From the NCBI RefSeq assembly GCF_007828045.1, contig NZ_VITN01000003.1, positions 186,001 through 250,000 of the forward strand: 64,000 nucleotides of DNA, read 5' to 3'. How positions within the stretch are numbered: position 1 is the first letter of the stretch; each line of letters starts with the position of its first letter. Shown here piece by piece: positions 38,504 to 47,189 of this stretch. The DNA comes from Nitrospirillum amazonense (GTDB lineage Bacteria > Pseudomonadota > Alphaproteobacteria > Azospirillales > Azospirillaceae). The position numbers and the translations under genes are program-made. The notes below the pieces were generated by a model. That model was not told the origin of the DNA. It saw only the letters and a list, made by a program, of their open reading frames with translations, and did no database searches.

Positions 38504-38854
38504 ATGGCTCGACTGTCCTTACTTACATTACTTGTTGGTTTGATGTCGGCGGGCTCGGCATTGGCGACAACGCCCAGCGTATGTCCCGTTCGCGGCAACG
38601 ATCCCGTTAAATATATAAGCGTGTACAATGGAAAACCCGAGGATTTGGTAAATCTCGCCCCCGATGATGAAACCGATAAAAATCCAAAGCAGGACAAGTT
38701 CACGCTGGACTATATCTACAAGGGCGGTCGAGTGGCCACCATCCGGTGCAAGTACGAAAGTGGCGCGATCACGGATGTGGAGCTGAAAGATCCGGTTAAA
38801 CAGTGCACGGCATCGAGGGGGAAGACGGGTGAGGTGACAATTCGGTGCCACTGA
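38504..38854 (+). CDS. STY0301-type exported protein, probable immunity protein
   Basis: The 116-residue protein starts with a clear signal peptide (SLLTLLVGLMSAGSALA-TT). The mature part has four cysteines likely to form two disulfides (CPVRG, IRCKYES, QCTAS and the terminal RCH). The YNGKPEDLVNLAPDDE stretch resembles the STY0301 family, which is often found next to BPSL0067 proteins. The one-base gap to the amidase gene and the periplasmic location fit an immunity protein that neutralises a peptidoglycan-cleaving toxin. The effector-immunity role is inferred. Confidence 0.62.
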   Translation: MARLSLLTLLVGLMSAGSALATTPSVCPVRGNDPVKYISVYNGKPEDLVNLAPDDETDKNPKQDKFTLDYIYKGGRVATIRCKYESGAITDVELKDPVKQCTASRGKTGEVTIRCH

Positions 38855-38916
38855 AGCCCATCTTATGGATGGGCCGCGTTGGCAGCGGGTCCCTCATCCT
38901 GCCCGGAAAAGGCTGC

Positions 38917-39147
38917 TCACAATGTCACGGATTGTCCGGCGAATTGCTGCGGACGCATCCGGATCTCCGCCGCCAGGCCGTCCAAGTAGGCGCTGTCGGC
39001 CAGGGCCCGCGCCGCTTCCATCGCCATCAGCGGAATGTTCAGCTCATAGATGCCGACGCCGCCGCACAACACCGACAGTACATGGCCAGTGCCGGTTTCA
39101 TATAGGATGTAGGTCCACGCCTTCTCAGCGATTTTCCGGGGCGTCAT
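38917..39147 (-). CDS. small hypothetical protein
   Basis: The 76-residue protein starts MTPRKIAEKAWTYILYETG and contains GHVLSVLCGGVGIYELNIPL, then a helical half (MEAARALADSAYLDGLAAEIR). It resembles small conserved proteins of unknown function in Rhodospirillales, judged by pattern only. AGGGAC precedes the ATG. It lies on the chromosome side of the left attachment site. Confidence 0.6.
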   Translation of the reverse strand: MTPRKIAEKAWTYILYETGTGHVLSVLCGGVGIYELNIPLMAMEAARALADSAYLDGLAAEIRMRPQQFAGQSVTL

Positions 39148-39425
39148 GGGATGTGTCCCTGGGAACGGGATAGCTCAACCAGGCGGTGACAACCACGTCA
39201 CTCCTGAACCGGCTGCGCTAATAGACGATGCAATTCGCGTCCTTGCCATACCGCGAAACTTCTTTCGTGCTTTCTCAGCTATGACGGTCAAGTAGATGGC
39301 GATGGTCAAACGTCAAGCGCCGTGGGCGGGGGGCCTGAGAAATCCCAGCAGAATCCCAACGAAAGTCCCAGCGGCCCAGGGCCAGATGAGGCAATAACTT
39401 AGGCATTCTGCGCGTGTCTGGGATG

Positions 39426-39445
39426 AATGGTGTCCCCGGCGGGAT
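39426..39445. other. left attachment site (attL core)
   Basis: The 20-mer AATGGTGTCCCCGGCGGGAT is identical to the 3' end of the tRNA-Arg gene at 49200-49219; flanking bases differ at once on both sides. It is the duplicated target formed by integration. Confidence 0.88.
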
Positions 39446-39507
39446 GGGTGCGGAACCGATCGCCAACTAACTGAATCTAATAAGATCATAGCTTTAGAAT
39501 GGTGGGG

Positions 39508-39530
39508 CTGGTACACAGACATGGTACACA
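39508..39530 (+). repeat. TGGTACACA repeats near attL
   Basis: Two copies of TGGTACACA (39509-39517 and 39522-39530) with a 13-bp period lie 63 bp inside attL, just before the integrase gene. The same pattern occurs near attR (49116-49149). They are probably arm-type binding sites for integrase or an excisionase. Confidence 0.65.
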
Positions 39531-39540
39531 TCTGCTGAAA

Positions 39541-40932
39541 ATGCCCATGCCTGATCCTAACCACCATCTGACTCTGAAGCACCAGACCTGGTTCTTCCGC
39601 CTCCGTGTTCCCGCTGACCTGCGCGTCAGGTATGGCATCAAAGAAATCCACAAGAGCCTTCAGACGCACTCGGTGGTTCGAGCCCGGCTTGAGCGTGACG
39701 TGCTGCTTGGACGGTACCGGCGGGAGTTCGACCAGTATCGGCGCGACAATCGGGCAGGAGACCTGGTGCTGGTCAACGCTCTCGGCGCGAGGCGGCGGAT
39801 TGCTGAGGCCAGCGACACCCTGGTTGTCGTGGACACAGGCCATGAGCGGCTGACGGAGCGGGAGCATGCCATTGACATGGCGCGGGATACGGCCGAGCAC
39901 GTCATATTCCAGGTGATCGGCACAGATGATCCCGATGATCCCGAGTATGCTGAGAACATGGCTCTGTATCACCGCGTGAGCCACGGCACGACGGAGCCCT
40001 TGAAGCAACTGCTGGACCCGTGGTTGGGCGAGACCAAGGGGGCCCCCAAGACCCTCGCGGAAAAGCGCAAGGTGGCCCAAGCGTTCCTGGGTTGGATGGT
40101 GACCCAGCGGTTCGTGCTGGTGGGTGACATCACCCGCCGGATTGCCGCGCGTTATGTCCGGGAGGAAATCGCCGGGCGCGGGGTGAAGCCCGCGACGGTC
40201 AACAAGGATATATCGCACCTGTCGTCCTGGTGGCGTTGGCTGGACAGGCGCGGTCACCTGGACGACGACGGCGTGAACCCCTGGATGGGGCAGAACTACA
40301 CCATCAACCCCGAGGCCAACGGGGAGGACGAGGACACCAACCATCGGGCCTGGACGGCGGACGAGTTGAGGACCCTGTTTAACGCCGATCCGGCGGCCCC
40401 TGGGATGCGTTCGGCGACCCGGGCCACCCTCCTGCGGTTCGGGAAGGTGGCGTTGTACACGGGCGCCCGGCGGGGCGATCTGGCCGGTCTCAAGGTTGGC
40501 GATGTGGAGTCGAGGGGAGATGCTGGCCTATGGCTGGTGGTGCGCCGGGGCAAGACCAAGGCGGCTACCCGCGACATCCCCGTACACAGCGCCATTGAAC
40601 CCCTGGTGCGGGAGATGATCCAGGACCGTCCGGCAGATGCCTGGTTGTTCACCGGCCCGGGGATCATCGGAAAGACCGCCAGCGCCCGGGCAAACTATGT
40701 GGGCAAGCTGTGGCGCGACATGACCGGAGCGCTGAATCTGGCGCCGGTTCTGCACGGCCTGCGGTCGACGTTCATTGAGCATCTGGAGGCCGCAGGGGTA
40801 CCGCTCAGCACCGTGAAGCTAATCGTCGGACACCGGCGCGATGACATCACCTTCGGCCGCTACAGCAAGGGCAGTCTTGTGGAACTGCGGACGGAGATCG
40901 AGAAGATGCAGGTGGTGGGCGTGTTCAACTAA
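39541..40932 (+). CDS. int: tyrosine-type site-specific integrase
   Basis: The 463-residue protein has an N-terminal DUF6538-type arm domain (HHLTLKHQTWFFRLRVPADLR), a core-binding domain, and a catalytic domain with the full set R310 (TGARRGD), H405 and R408 (HGLRSTFIEH), H431 (VGHRRDD) and Y441 (FGRYSKG). It integrates and excises the island at tRNA-Arg. ATG at 39499 is in frame but overlaps the TGGTACACA repeats; ATG at 39541 is preferred. Confidence 0.95.
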   Translation: MPMPDPNHHLTLKHQTWFFRLRVPADLRVRYGIKEIHKSLQTHSVVRARLERDVLLGRYRREFDQYRRDNRAGDLVLVNALGARRRIAEASDTLVVVDTGHERLTEREHAIDMARDTAEHVIFQVIGTDDPDDPEYAENMALYHRVSHGTTEPLKQLLDPWLGETKGAPKTLAEKRKVAQAFLGWMVTQRFVLVGDITRRIAARYVREEIAGRGVKPATVNKDISHLSSWWRWLDRRGHLDDDGVNPWMGQNYTINPEANGEDEDTNHRAWTADELRTLFNADPAAPGMRSATRATLLRFGKVALYTGARRGDLAGLKVGDVESRGDAGLWLVVRRGKTKAATRDIPVHSAIEPLVREMIQDRPADAWLFTGPGIIGKTASARANYVGKLWRDMTGALNLAPVLHGLRSTFIEHLEAAGVPLSTVKLIVGHRRDDITFGRYSKGSLVELRTEIEKMQVVGVFN

Positions 40933-40963
40933 GGTCGGCGTATGAGCGGACACGGATGAGACC

Positions 40964-41377
40964 ATGACCATTCCCGATCATTTGCGGCGGCATTCCACCC
41001 GGCAGGCCATTGACGCCCTGGCGGCGCGCTTCGACCTTCCGAACCACCCCGGTATGCAGGACTGGGAATGGGAGGTGGCAGACCCATCCCGCCTGGATGA
41101 GTTCATCGCCGCTTACGAGGCGGGAGGGCTGAGCGAGGACGAGCGTTTCACGCTCATGGAAACCATCATCCAGTCATTTGAGGATGGCGACCAGGCGCCT
41201 GAACGTGACCCACGATGGGCGCACGTCCTCGGATTGCTTGACCGAAATGTCGGTCTTCACGGCCCTTCCATATGGTACTGGTCCGCACCAGAGAACGACG
41301 CGCGTCGGGAGACGTTTAGAGTTTCCCTGACGATTCGTGATGTCTTGGCCAAGCATCGTGCGTGGCTTCAGCGATAG
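40964..41377 (+). CDS. hypothetical island protein
   Basis: The protein has 137 residues, is acidic, soluble and mostly helical (LDEFIAAYEAGGLSEDERFTLMETIIQSFEDG), with a Trp-rich region (WSAPEND). I do not recognise it. It starts 31 bp after the integrase stop and is probably co-transcribed with it. No DNA-binding motif is visible. Confidence 0.65.
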   Translation: MTIPDHLRRHSTRQAIDALAARFDLPNHPGMQDWEWEVADPSRLDEFIAAYEAGGLSEDERFTLMETIIQSFEDGDQAPERDPRWAHVLGLLDRNVGLHGPSIWYWSAPENDARRETFRVSLTIRDVLAKHRAWLQR

Positions 41378-41440
41378 CTCTGAGGCCAGGCGACTGATCC
41401 GCTGATTTCGGCTGAGATGGTCAGCACGACTGCGCGCGGG

Positions 41441-41506
41441 TGAACAACAACGTCGATAAACCCCAGAGGAAGTTTGAAAGAGGGCTTTCCTGAACCCCCT
41501 GGGGGT
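41441..41506. repeat. diverged island repeat, copy 1
   Basis: This stretch shares an ordered series of blocks with 43059-43127: TGAAYAACAAC, AAAC, GAAG, TTGAAAG, CTTT and CCCTGGGGGT. It lies in the gap before the minus-strand gene at 41509. Function unknown. Confidence 0.5.
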
Positions 41507-41508
41507 GG

Positions 41509-41778
41509 TTAGCAAACGAGCGCTGGCTTCTCTTGAGGCTGTGCCGTGGCATGGCTGTTCAGCCAAAGATCGGCAAGACGAAGGGCGGCCTCGAATGAAC
41601 TCGCCTTGGCTAGGACAGAGATACCATCCCGCCCGGGCTCATCGCAGGTCTCGAAGAGAAAGAAGCCGCCAAAGCCTAGGTGTTCAGCAGAAGATTCGAT
41701 GAGGGCTTGACGTGATAGGGTTGCAACGTAGACGCTTCTGCCATCGCCGATATCTATGCTGGCAAGGATGTCATCCAT
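41509..41778 (-). CDS. hypothetical island protein
   Basis: The 89-residue protein starts MDDILASIDIGDGRSVYVATLSRQ and contains GFGGFFLFETCDEPGRDGISVLAKASSFEAALRLADLW, a compact alpha/beta pattern with no known family. GGGGGA lies upstream of the ATG. Its start codon overlaps that of the divergent gene at 41777, sharing the bases CATG. The frame is open further upstream but would then run antisense through the neighbour. Confidence 0.5.
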   Translation of the reverse strand: MDDILASIDIGDGRSVYVATLSRQALIESSAEHLGFGGFFLFETCDEPGRDGISVLAKASSFEAALRLADLWLNSHATAQPQEKPALVC

Positions 41779-42496
41779 GTTCCAGTATCCCCCTACGCGT
41801 GTAACCCCGCGCATCTCAGTCAACGATTTGGCGCGGTATATGGTTTCGTCTGACACGGCCCGTATGGGCATTATTCGTCGCGCGAAAACCCCTTTGACAG
41901 CGCCCGTCATCCGTTATCGGGATGTTAGGCCACCAATCTGCACATATCTAGCAGACCCTCGCCGAGGTTTGAATCCCCTAGTCGCTGCGGAGCAAATGTT
42001 CCTTCAGCGGACACAGGACACGGCGGAAACTCCTCTACGTAAAGATGATGCTCGACAGTCAATAGAGGTGATCCACGCCCTGCAAGGTATGGGGAACCAG
42101 CTGGCAGCCTACGACTTCCAACCTCCTCCCGGCGATCAACCGAGGCTGACTATTGGAGGTGTTGAGGTATCAGTCCGGATTGACTTGTTGGTGCATGGTA
42201 CCACTCGGGGACGAACCCAGATTGGTGCGGCCATACTTCGCATGACCCAGGATGATGCTGAAACCGTGGATGCGCGGGAAAGGCGTCGGAATATGGGGCT
42301 GTACGTGGCCGCTCTGGCGCAGATGCATCTTGAGAGGAACTTCAACAACCTCACTCGCGAAGTGGCCTCGCGGCTCTGTATGTCGATTGATATCCAGCAT
42401 GGGGAGGTCTTCGCTTCTCAGAACGCGAATGCCAGGCGTATGACCGACGTAGAGAATGCGTGCCGGTTCATCGCAGCGGTGTGGGACACCGTGTGA
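41777..42496 (+). CDS. conserved protein of unknown function
   Basis: The 239-residue protein starts MFQYPPTRVTPRISVNDLARYMVSS and contains RMGIIRRAKTP, then GGVEVSVRIDLLVHGTTRGRTQIGAAIL and a C-terminal DVENACRFIAAVW. The order VSVRIDL ... GAAIL ... DIQHGEVF ... AC..IA..W resembles a family I have seen near integrases and in accessory regions, possibly with a nuclease-like core, but I cannot name it. AAGG precedes the ATG. Confidence 0.65.
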   Translation: MFQYPPTRVTPRISVNDLARYMVSSDTARMGIIRRAKTPLTAPVIRYRDVRPPICTYLADPRRGLNPLVAAEQMFLQRTQDTAETPLRKDDARQSIEVIHALQGMGNQLAAYDFQPPPGDQPRLTIGGVEVSVRIDLLVHGTTRGRTQIGAAILRMTQDDAETVDARERRRNMGLYVAALAQMHLERNFNNLTREVASRLCMSIDIQHGEVFASQNANARRMTDVENACRFIAAVWDTV

Positions 42497-42593
42497 CGCG
42501 CCTTTGCAAGGCGGGCGTCCCATTGAGGCGCATCTATGTGAACCATCGTGGCGGTGCTGGTGCAGCATCTCACATGGGCACGCCTTATATTAG

Positions 42594-42924
42594 ATGGCCG
42601 CTAGGAGCGCGCGTCGCTCCTGCGACCTGGCTTCGTACAAGACGCTGAACCTTATGCGGCTCATATAGGCCTACTGCGGCACCATGAAGTCGAGTTTCGC
42701 GACCTGGGCGTTGCCTCAATGCAGGCGTACGAGATCACCGGCACCACCGCTGTGATGGTGATTTTCGATCCCATTGACGAGTTGGACTTCGGTGTCCGCG
42801 ACCTGGTGATGCTGCAAGTCCGCCTCGGGAAATCCTGGGGGCGCTGGTGGTGGCTAATGCGCGAACCGACATAGCCGCCCAAAAAATCGCCACCGTGGAT
42901 GCCCGGGTCTATCCGGTGTTTTAA
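42594..42924 (+). pseudogene. possible frameshifted gene remnant
   Basis: Three short reading frames join end to end in a protein-like way. The first gives DLASYKTLNLMRL. The second gives GLLRHHEVEFRDLGVASM, then YEITGTTAVMVIFDP and DFGVRDLVMLQVRLG. The third gives EILGALVVANARTDIAAQ and ends TVDARVYPVF at a TAA. Two frameshifts would be needed to restore one protein of about 105 residues. No family is recognised. This may be chance, but the composition of the pieces is protein-like. Confidence 0.3.
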
Positions 42925-43058
42925 GCGCCGGACCAATCGACGGCCATGGGACCCGTCCGGACACCAAAGTAGCCCCACGGTTTCCTACGGCAGGGGGCAG
43001 GGCACCCCCTAGGTTCAGTCCGGTAAATTCTGGCGAGACCTTTATGACATCACATGGC

Positions 43059-43127
43059 TGAATAACAACAAGAACAACAAACACCGAAGAAGGATTGAAA
43101 GTGATTCTTTGCGAAGGCCCTGGGGGT
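43059..43127. repeat. diverged island repeat, copy 2
   Basis: This is the second copy of the pattern at 41441-41506, with the same blocks from TGAATAACAAC to CCCTGGGGGT in the same order. Both copies lie in non-coding gaps of the element. Confidence 0.5.
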
Positions 43128-43498
43128 CATTTCACGATTTTTCGAGTATCTGTCGCATGATGACGCCTTTTTTCCTGCGAACTTCGAGATATGACATGAC
43201 GTTGACCAACATTGCCCCGAGTGAGCATCATTCATTGTGTGCACTAACGTGACGTGTCCATAAAATGACTTCGCGGGGGCTTGGGGGATCACCAAGGTGA
43301 CTGGTGGGGCGGCCGCCAGCATCTGCCGGGGCGTGTGCAGGATGGGCACAGTGTGCCAATAGGGCAAGGTCGTGTGACTCACTGGCGGATGGGCCGGGAT
43401 GAGGCATTTAGGTGTGCCAATGAAGTGGTTTGACTATTTTGCCGCACATTGGTGCATAGGGCTTTAGACGACAACGCCGCACATTGAAGGACCACAGC
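43128..43498. other. non-coding region upstream of the recombinase gene
   Basis: I see no gene. The palindrome GGCACA-G-TGTGCC lies at 43345-43357, and GTGTGCCAAT occurs twice (43351-43360 and about 43412). GCCGCACATTG occurs twice (43441-43451 and 43476-43486), 35 bp apart, overlapping a possible promoter (TTGACT at 43430). These could be binding sites for the recombinase or a regulator. Confidence 0.4.
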
Positions 43499-44083
43499 AT
43501 GTTCATCGGTTACGCCCGCACCAGCACCTTGGACCAGACGGCAGGACTGGACGCCCAGCGCCGCGACCTTCTAGCGGCAGGCGTGGAGGAAGCCCGGCTA
43601 TACGTGGAGCAGGTTTCATCGGTGGACATCGCCAACCGGACGGAGCTGGCGGCGGCCCTGGACTACATCCGCGACGGTGATGTGTTGGTGGTCACGAAGC
43701 TGGACCGTCTGGCGCGTTCCGTGGCCCACCTGATGGAAATCGTCCAGGTGATCGAGGGCAAGGGCGCCGCGTTGCGCATCCTGGACTTGGGCGTGGACAC
43801 CAGCACACCTACCGGCAAGTTGATGCTGACCATGTTGGGGGGTGTGGCCGAGTTTGAACGCTCGATCATGCTGGAACGCCAACGCGAGGGGATTGCCAAG
43901 GCTAAGGCGGCAGGCAAGTACCAGGGCCGGAAGCCGACTGCAAAGAACCAGGCGGACGATGTGGTGAGGATGTGGGGGGAGCGGCGCGGCGCCACAGAGA
44001 TCGCCAAGGCGTTGGAGATGTCGCGCCGGAGCGTCTACCGCATCTTGGGGGAAGCCGGGGTGGACGTGAAGGCCGAGCGGTAA
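43499..44083 (+). CDS. serine recombinase (resolvase/invertase family)
   Basis: The 194-residue protein starts MFIGYARTSTLDQ with the nucleophile S9. GDVLVVTKLDRLARSVAHLM, GKLMLTMLGGVAEFERSIMLERQREGI and a C-terminal helix-turn-helix (TEIAKALEMSRRSVYRILGEAG) complete the small-resolvase architecture. It could resolve element dimers, invert DNA or regulate. Two GCCGCACATTG repeats upstream may be its sites. Confidence 0.9.
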   Translation: MFIGYARTSTLDQTAGLDAQRRDLLAAGVEEARLYVEQVSSVDIANRTELAAALDYIRDGDVLVVTKLDRLARSVAHLMEIVQVIEGKGAALRILDLGVDTSTPTGKLMLTMLGGVAEFERSIMLERQREGIAKAKAAGKYQGRKPTAKNQADDVVRMWGERRGATEIAKALEMSRRSVYRILGEAGVDVKAER

Positions 44084-44860
44084 GCGGACGCGGGACACCA
44101 GTATGGACTGAGGGGGCGTCAGGGGTGACCTTGGCGCCCTTGTCGTATAGGTGCGGATAGTGCCGCATCCTTCCAGGGGGCCGTAGAGGGCCGTAGGAAG
44201 GGGCGTAGCGGGGAGCGCCAGGAAGCGCCAGACAGGCCCAGGACGGGCGGCGCGACACATGATGGATGATGGGATGGGCGTCGGGCTTCCTGGGGCAGTT
44301 GCCCATGGGCTTCCTGGCGCCTGTCCTCGGTGGTCTTAAGATACCTAGCGACACACCAGATGTAGTGCTGGCAGGGTCCCTTGACTAGATGTAGTGGGTC
44401 GGGGCCGCAAAACTGTTGTAGCGCCGTCAACCATTGTGTACGGTGCACGCCGAAACGCAAATGTGCCCGCCGGTGGCGAGCCTAAAAAGTATTTAACAAT
44501 GTCACTGAACTGTCCGCAGTTATAGACGTGCAGATGGGGCGTGTCAAGCCCGACATCCATTATCCTGGTTGGATATTCGATGGGTGACGGAAAGGCGCAG
44601 GAACGCTGGAGTTTTCGAGTGAGGAGTACGGGCACGGTGGCAGGAAATTGGCAGGATGGAGGTTTTTTTCATGGTCGTGAGCACAGGGCCACCACAAGGG
44701 GATGCGTTCGATCAGGTCGCCCCCGCCCCGCTTCGCGGTACACCCCGTTCCTGGGGGATTGAGGAATTCGTTAAGGAAACTTAGGTGATATTAAGTAACC
44801 ATTTGGTGACGTTGAGTTATCTTTAAGTCTGTACACATTTGGCAATTGGAGAACAGAACA
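44084..44860. other. non-coding region of the island
   Basis: About 780 bp without a convincing gene. Short direct repeats occur (GGGCCGTAG twice near 44180, GCGCCAG twice near 44216). The last 100 bp before the next gene are AT-rich. In a replicating satellite an origin next to the VapE-type primase would be expected here, but I see no clear iteron array. Confidence 0.4.
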
Positions 44861-44926
44861 TTGAGTGAGAAAAAAGTAAGCATGAATAGTGATAGTGAGA
44901 GCGCGAACACAGATGGCGCCTCATGA
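44861..44926 (+). CDS. possible 21-residue leader peptide coupled to vapE
   Basis: A TTG start with GGAGA 9 bp upstream opens a short frame (MSEKKVSMNSDSESANTDGAS) whose TGA overlaps the ATG of the VapE gene (ATGA). An internal ATG lies at 44882. The overlap suggests translational coupling; the peptide itself is hydrophilic and may have no function of its own. Confidence 0.35.
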   Translation: MSEKKVSMNSDSESANTDGAS

Positions 44927-46287
44927 CGGCCACGGCATTACGCGTGATCGAAGGAGGCAAGCCCGCTGCGGTCCCTTTAAACACACCGTCAATGCCCGTT
45001 CAATCACCGTGGGTGACGAGCAAGGGACGCGTGGCGAAGTCCAACGAAGCCAACCACGTTCGGGCGCTGACCACGGTGGATGCGTTCGGTTGTACAGCGG
45101 TCTATCTGGATGACTTCACGGGGGAGCTTCGGCTGGGGGCGGCGGTGACGCTGGATGACCTGGAATGGCCCCAGGGCGCCCTTGTAGATGATGCGTTCGT
45201 GTCGTGCGTGATCACTACGATGCGTCTGAGGCGGTGGAGCGGCATCAAGGCAACCACCGTGTGGGACACGCTGGTCAGGATCGGTCGGAAGAACCGCCGC
45301 GACCCACTCAGGGATTTCCTGATGGACCTGACGTGGGACGGGCAAGAGCGTCTGGACCTATGGCTTGGCATGTGGGGCGGCGCCGACGACACCCCCCTGA
45401 ACCGGGTGATTGGTCGGAAATGGCTGTGTGCTGCCGTAGGGCGGGTCATGACGCCCGGCTTGAAGTTTGACAGCGTATTGTTGATGCATGGGCGCAAGGG
45501 GCTGGGCAAGTCCACCGCGTTGAAGGTTATGGGCGGTGAGTGGTTCGCGGAAGCTCCCGCCCTGGGGCTGAGGGATGGCCGCAGCAACCACGCCATGCAC
45601 GGCGCATGGATGGCTGAGGTGCCCGAGGTTGACCGTGTGGTGGCCACTGCCAGGGACGCGGCGGCTTTCAAGGCATGGATCACCAAAACGGAGGACCGGA
45701 CAAAGCCGCCGTATGCGCGAACGTTCGTCAACATACCCAGGCGGTGGGTGCTTGCCGCGACAACCAACGAGACGGAATGGATGCATGATGTAGGCGGCGA
45801 GCGGCGATGGTGGCCCGTTGAGGTGATCCGTGAAGTTGACGTTGAGGGGCTGCGGGAAAACCGCGAGCAAATCCTGGCCGAGGCTGTAGCGAAGTGGCGG
45901 GACGAAGCGCTGTACATGGACCTTGCGGAAACCAGGGAGGCCCTGACGGTCGCCATGGGTGATCTTGCCGAGGACAACCCGCTTGCCGATCACGTTGGCC
46001 TATGGGTGGCCGATGAGACGCGCAGGGCCGCCCAGGAACCCGGTGGGGTGCTTGGGTTGATCCTGCGGATTGATGATGTGCCGCAGACGGAGGGCGTCAG
46101 GATCAGCCTGGGTTCCCCCAAGGCACGCAAGGTTGTCAAGGATGCACTGCGGGACTTGGGGATGGTCTCACGACGGCCCAAGGTAAGCGGCGTGAAAGGC
46201 CCCATGGAATGGCGCTGGCCGGACGAAATCACGTCTAATCGCGTCACCGGTCTATACCCCGAAACTGGCGGAAATCAGCCATTTTGA
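44923..46287 (+). CDS. VapE-type P-loop protein (primase/helicase-like)
   Basis: The protein has 454 residues. It matches the virulence-associated E family: DPLRDFLMDLTWDGQERLDLWLG, the P-loop HGRKGLGKST (K196), the acidic strand with WMAEVPEVDRV, and the arginine-containing VGGERRWWPVEV. VapE proteins are found in prophages and phage satellites (staphylococcal pathogenicity islands) and act in element replication. It heads a tight cluster with the nuclease and two small genes. Confidence 0.88.
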   Translation: MTATALRVIEGGKPAAVPLNTPSMPVQSPWVTSKGRVAKSNEANHVRALTTVDAFGCTAVYLDDFTGELRLGAAVTLDDLEWPQGALVDDAFVSCVITTMRLRRWSGIKATTVWDTLVRIGRKNRRDPLRDFLMDLTWDGQERLDLWLGMWGGADDTPLNRVIGRKWLCAAVGRVMTPGLKFDSVLLMHGRKGLGKSTALKVMGGEWFAEAPALGLRDGRSNHAMHGAWMAEVPEVDRVVATARDAAAFKAWITKTEDRTKPPYARTFVNIPRRWVLAATTNETEWMHDVGGERRWWPVEVIREVDVEGLRENREQILAEAVAKWRDEALYMDLAETREALTVAMGDLAEDNPLADHVGLWVADETRRAAQEPGGVLGLILRIDDVPQTEGVRISLGSPKARKVVKDALRDLGMVSRRPKVSGVKGPMEWRWPDEITSNRVTGLYPETGGNQPF

Positions 46288-46400
46288 CCCTTCTGGAAGA
46301 TGGCTTCCCGCGTACACGTTGTTGGAAACCCTGATTTCACCTTGGGCCTTGGGCCTGCTTCACCAGACACCTGCCCTACCTTCGATTTTAAGAGAACGAG

Positions 46401-47189
46401 ATGCCTCGCGATTACTCCCGCACCCCCAATGGCCGCGTCAAGATGGGCGCCACCAGCACCCGGCAACAGATGTGGCTCAGTCATAACACCAACTCAGGGG
46501 CCGAACTACGTGCCATCTTTGAACTGATCAAGCATGGTTGGCTTGACGTGGATTACGAGTCCGTCCGGCTGGACTATTACAACACGATTGAGAAGAAAAT
46601 ACGCAAGTGGAAACCTGACTTTCATCTGAAAGACCTTGGAAATACATTACTGGAAGTCAAGGGACAACTGACGTGGCACAAAGACCGCCAGAAACTACTT
46701 GATGTGCGCCACGATAACCCTGAGTGGACCATCATCATCTGTATGGACTCCAAGTATGAGTTGACAGGCACCCGAACGGGGGACGGATACGATGGGGTGT
46801 CGGCCCTGGATTGGGCCAATGCCCACGGGTTCATGATCACCACCACGGCCGAGTTAGGGAGCTTCCTGGAACGCCTGGGGCGTTGCCCTGATGAGGTGGC
46901 GGCGTGGGACCCGGACGAACCCGCCCCGCCAGCGCCAGAGGGCTTCACAGACACCGAATGGGCCGAGGTGTGGAAGGCCCGTAAACCCCCGGTGCCCGTG
47001 CTTGATCCACCTGACCCGGAGCTACTGGCGGCGTACCAGGACATGGCCGAACGGTATGAGCAATGGCGACAGCAAGAGACGAAACGGGCAGAGACACGGG
47101 AACGGTGGAAGGCGTCGGCGAAGCGGTACCGGGAAAGGAAGAAAGCGGAAGCGGAACTAGCGTTCATGACCGGTGAGGGGGCCGCCTGA
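46401..47189 (+). CDS. PD-(D/E)XK nuclease, T7 endonuclease I-like
   Basis: The 262-residue protein contains KKIRKWKPDFHLKD and LLEVKGQL: P72-D73 and E85-V-K87 form a PD-(D/E)XK active site, with E35 in SGAELRA as the likely first acidic residue. The N-terminal half resembles phage endonuclease I/resolvase-type enzymes that cut branched DNA. The C-terminal half is a long charged helical tail (QDMAERYEQWRQQ...YRERKKAEAE), probably a coiled coil. AGAGAACGAG precedes the ATG. Its stop overlaps the next start. Confidence 0.75.
   Translation: MPRDYSRTPNGRVKMGATSTRQQMWLSHNTNSGAELRAIFELIKHGWLDVDYESVRLDYYNTIEKKIRKWKPDFHLKDLGNTLLEVKGQLTWHKDRQKLLDVRHDNPEWTIIICMDSKYELTGTRTGDGYDGVSALDWANAHGFMITTTAELGSFLERLGRCPDEVAAWDPDEPAPPAPEGFTDTEWAEVWKARKPPVPVLDPPDPELLAAYQDMAERYEQWRQQETKRAETRERWKASAKRYRERKKAEAELAFMTGEGAA

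Noticed and set aside
39426-39445. A second tRNA gene at the left border
   Set aside because: Only the last 20 bases of the tRNA sequence are present; the rest of the cloverleaf is missing, so it is an attachment site.
42661-42978. Minus-strand frame of 105 codons
   Set aside because: The plus strand of this stretch is more protein-like; the minus frame is rich in Arg and Ser as expected for an antisense shadow.
43050-43382. Minus-strand frame of 110 codons in the island
   Set aside because: Composition is not protein-like (many Cys, Ser, His) and it runs through the diverged repeat and palindromes.
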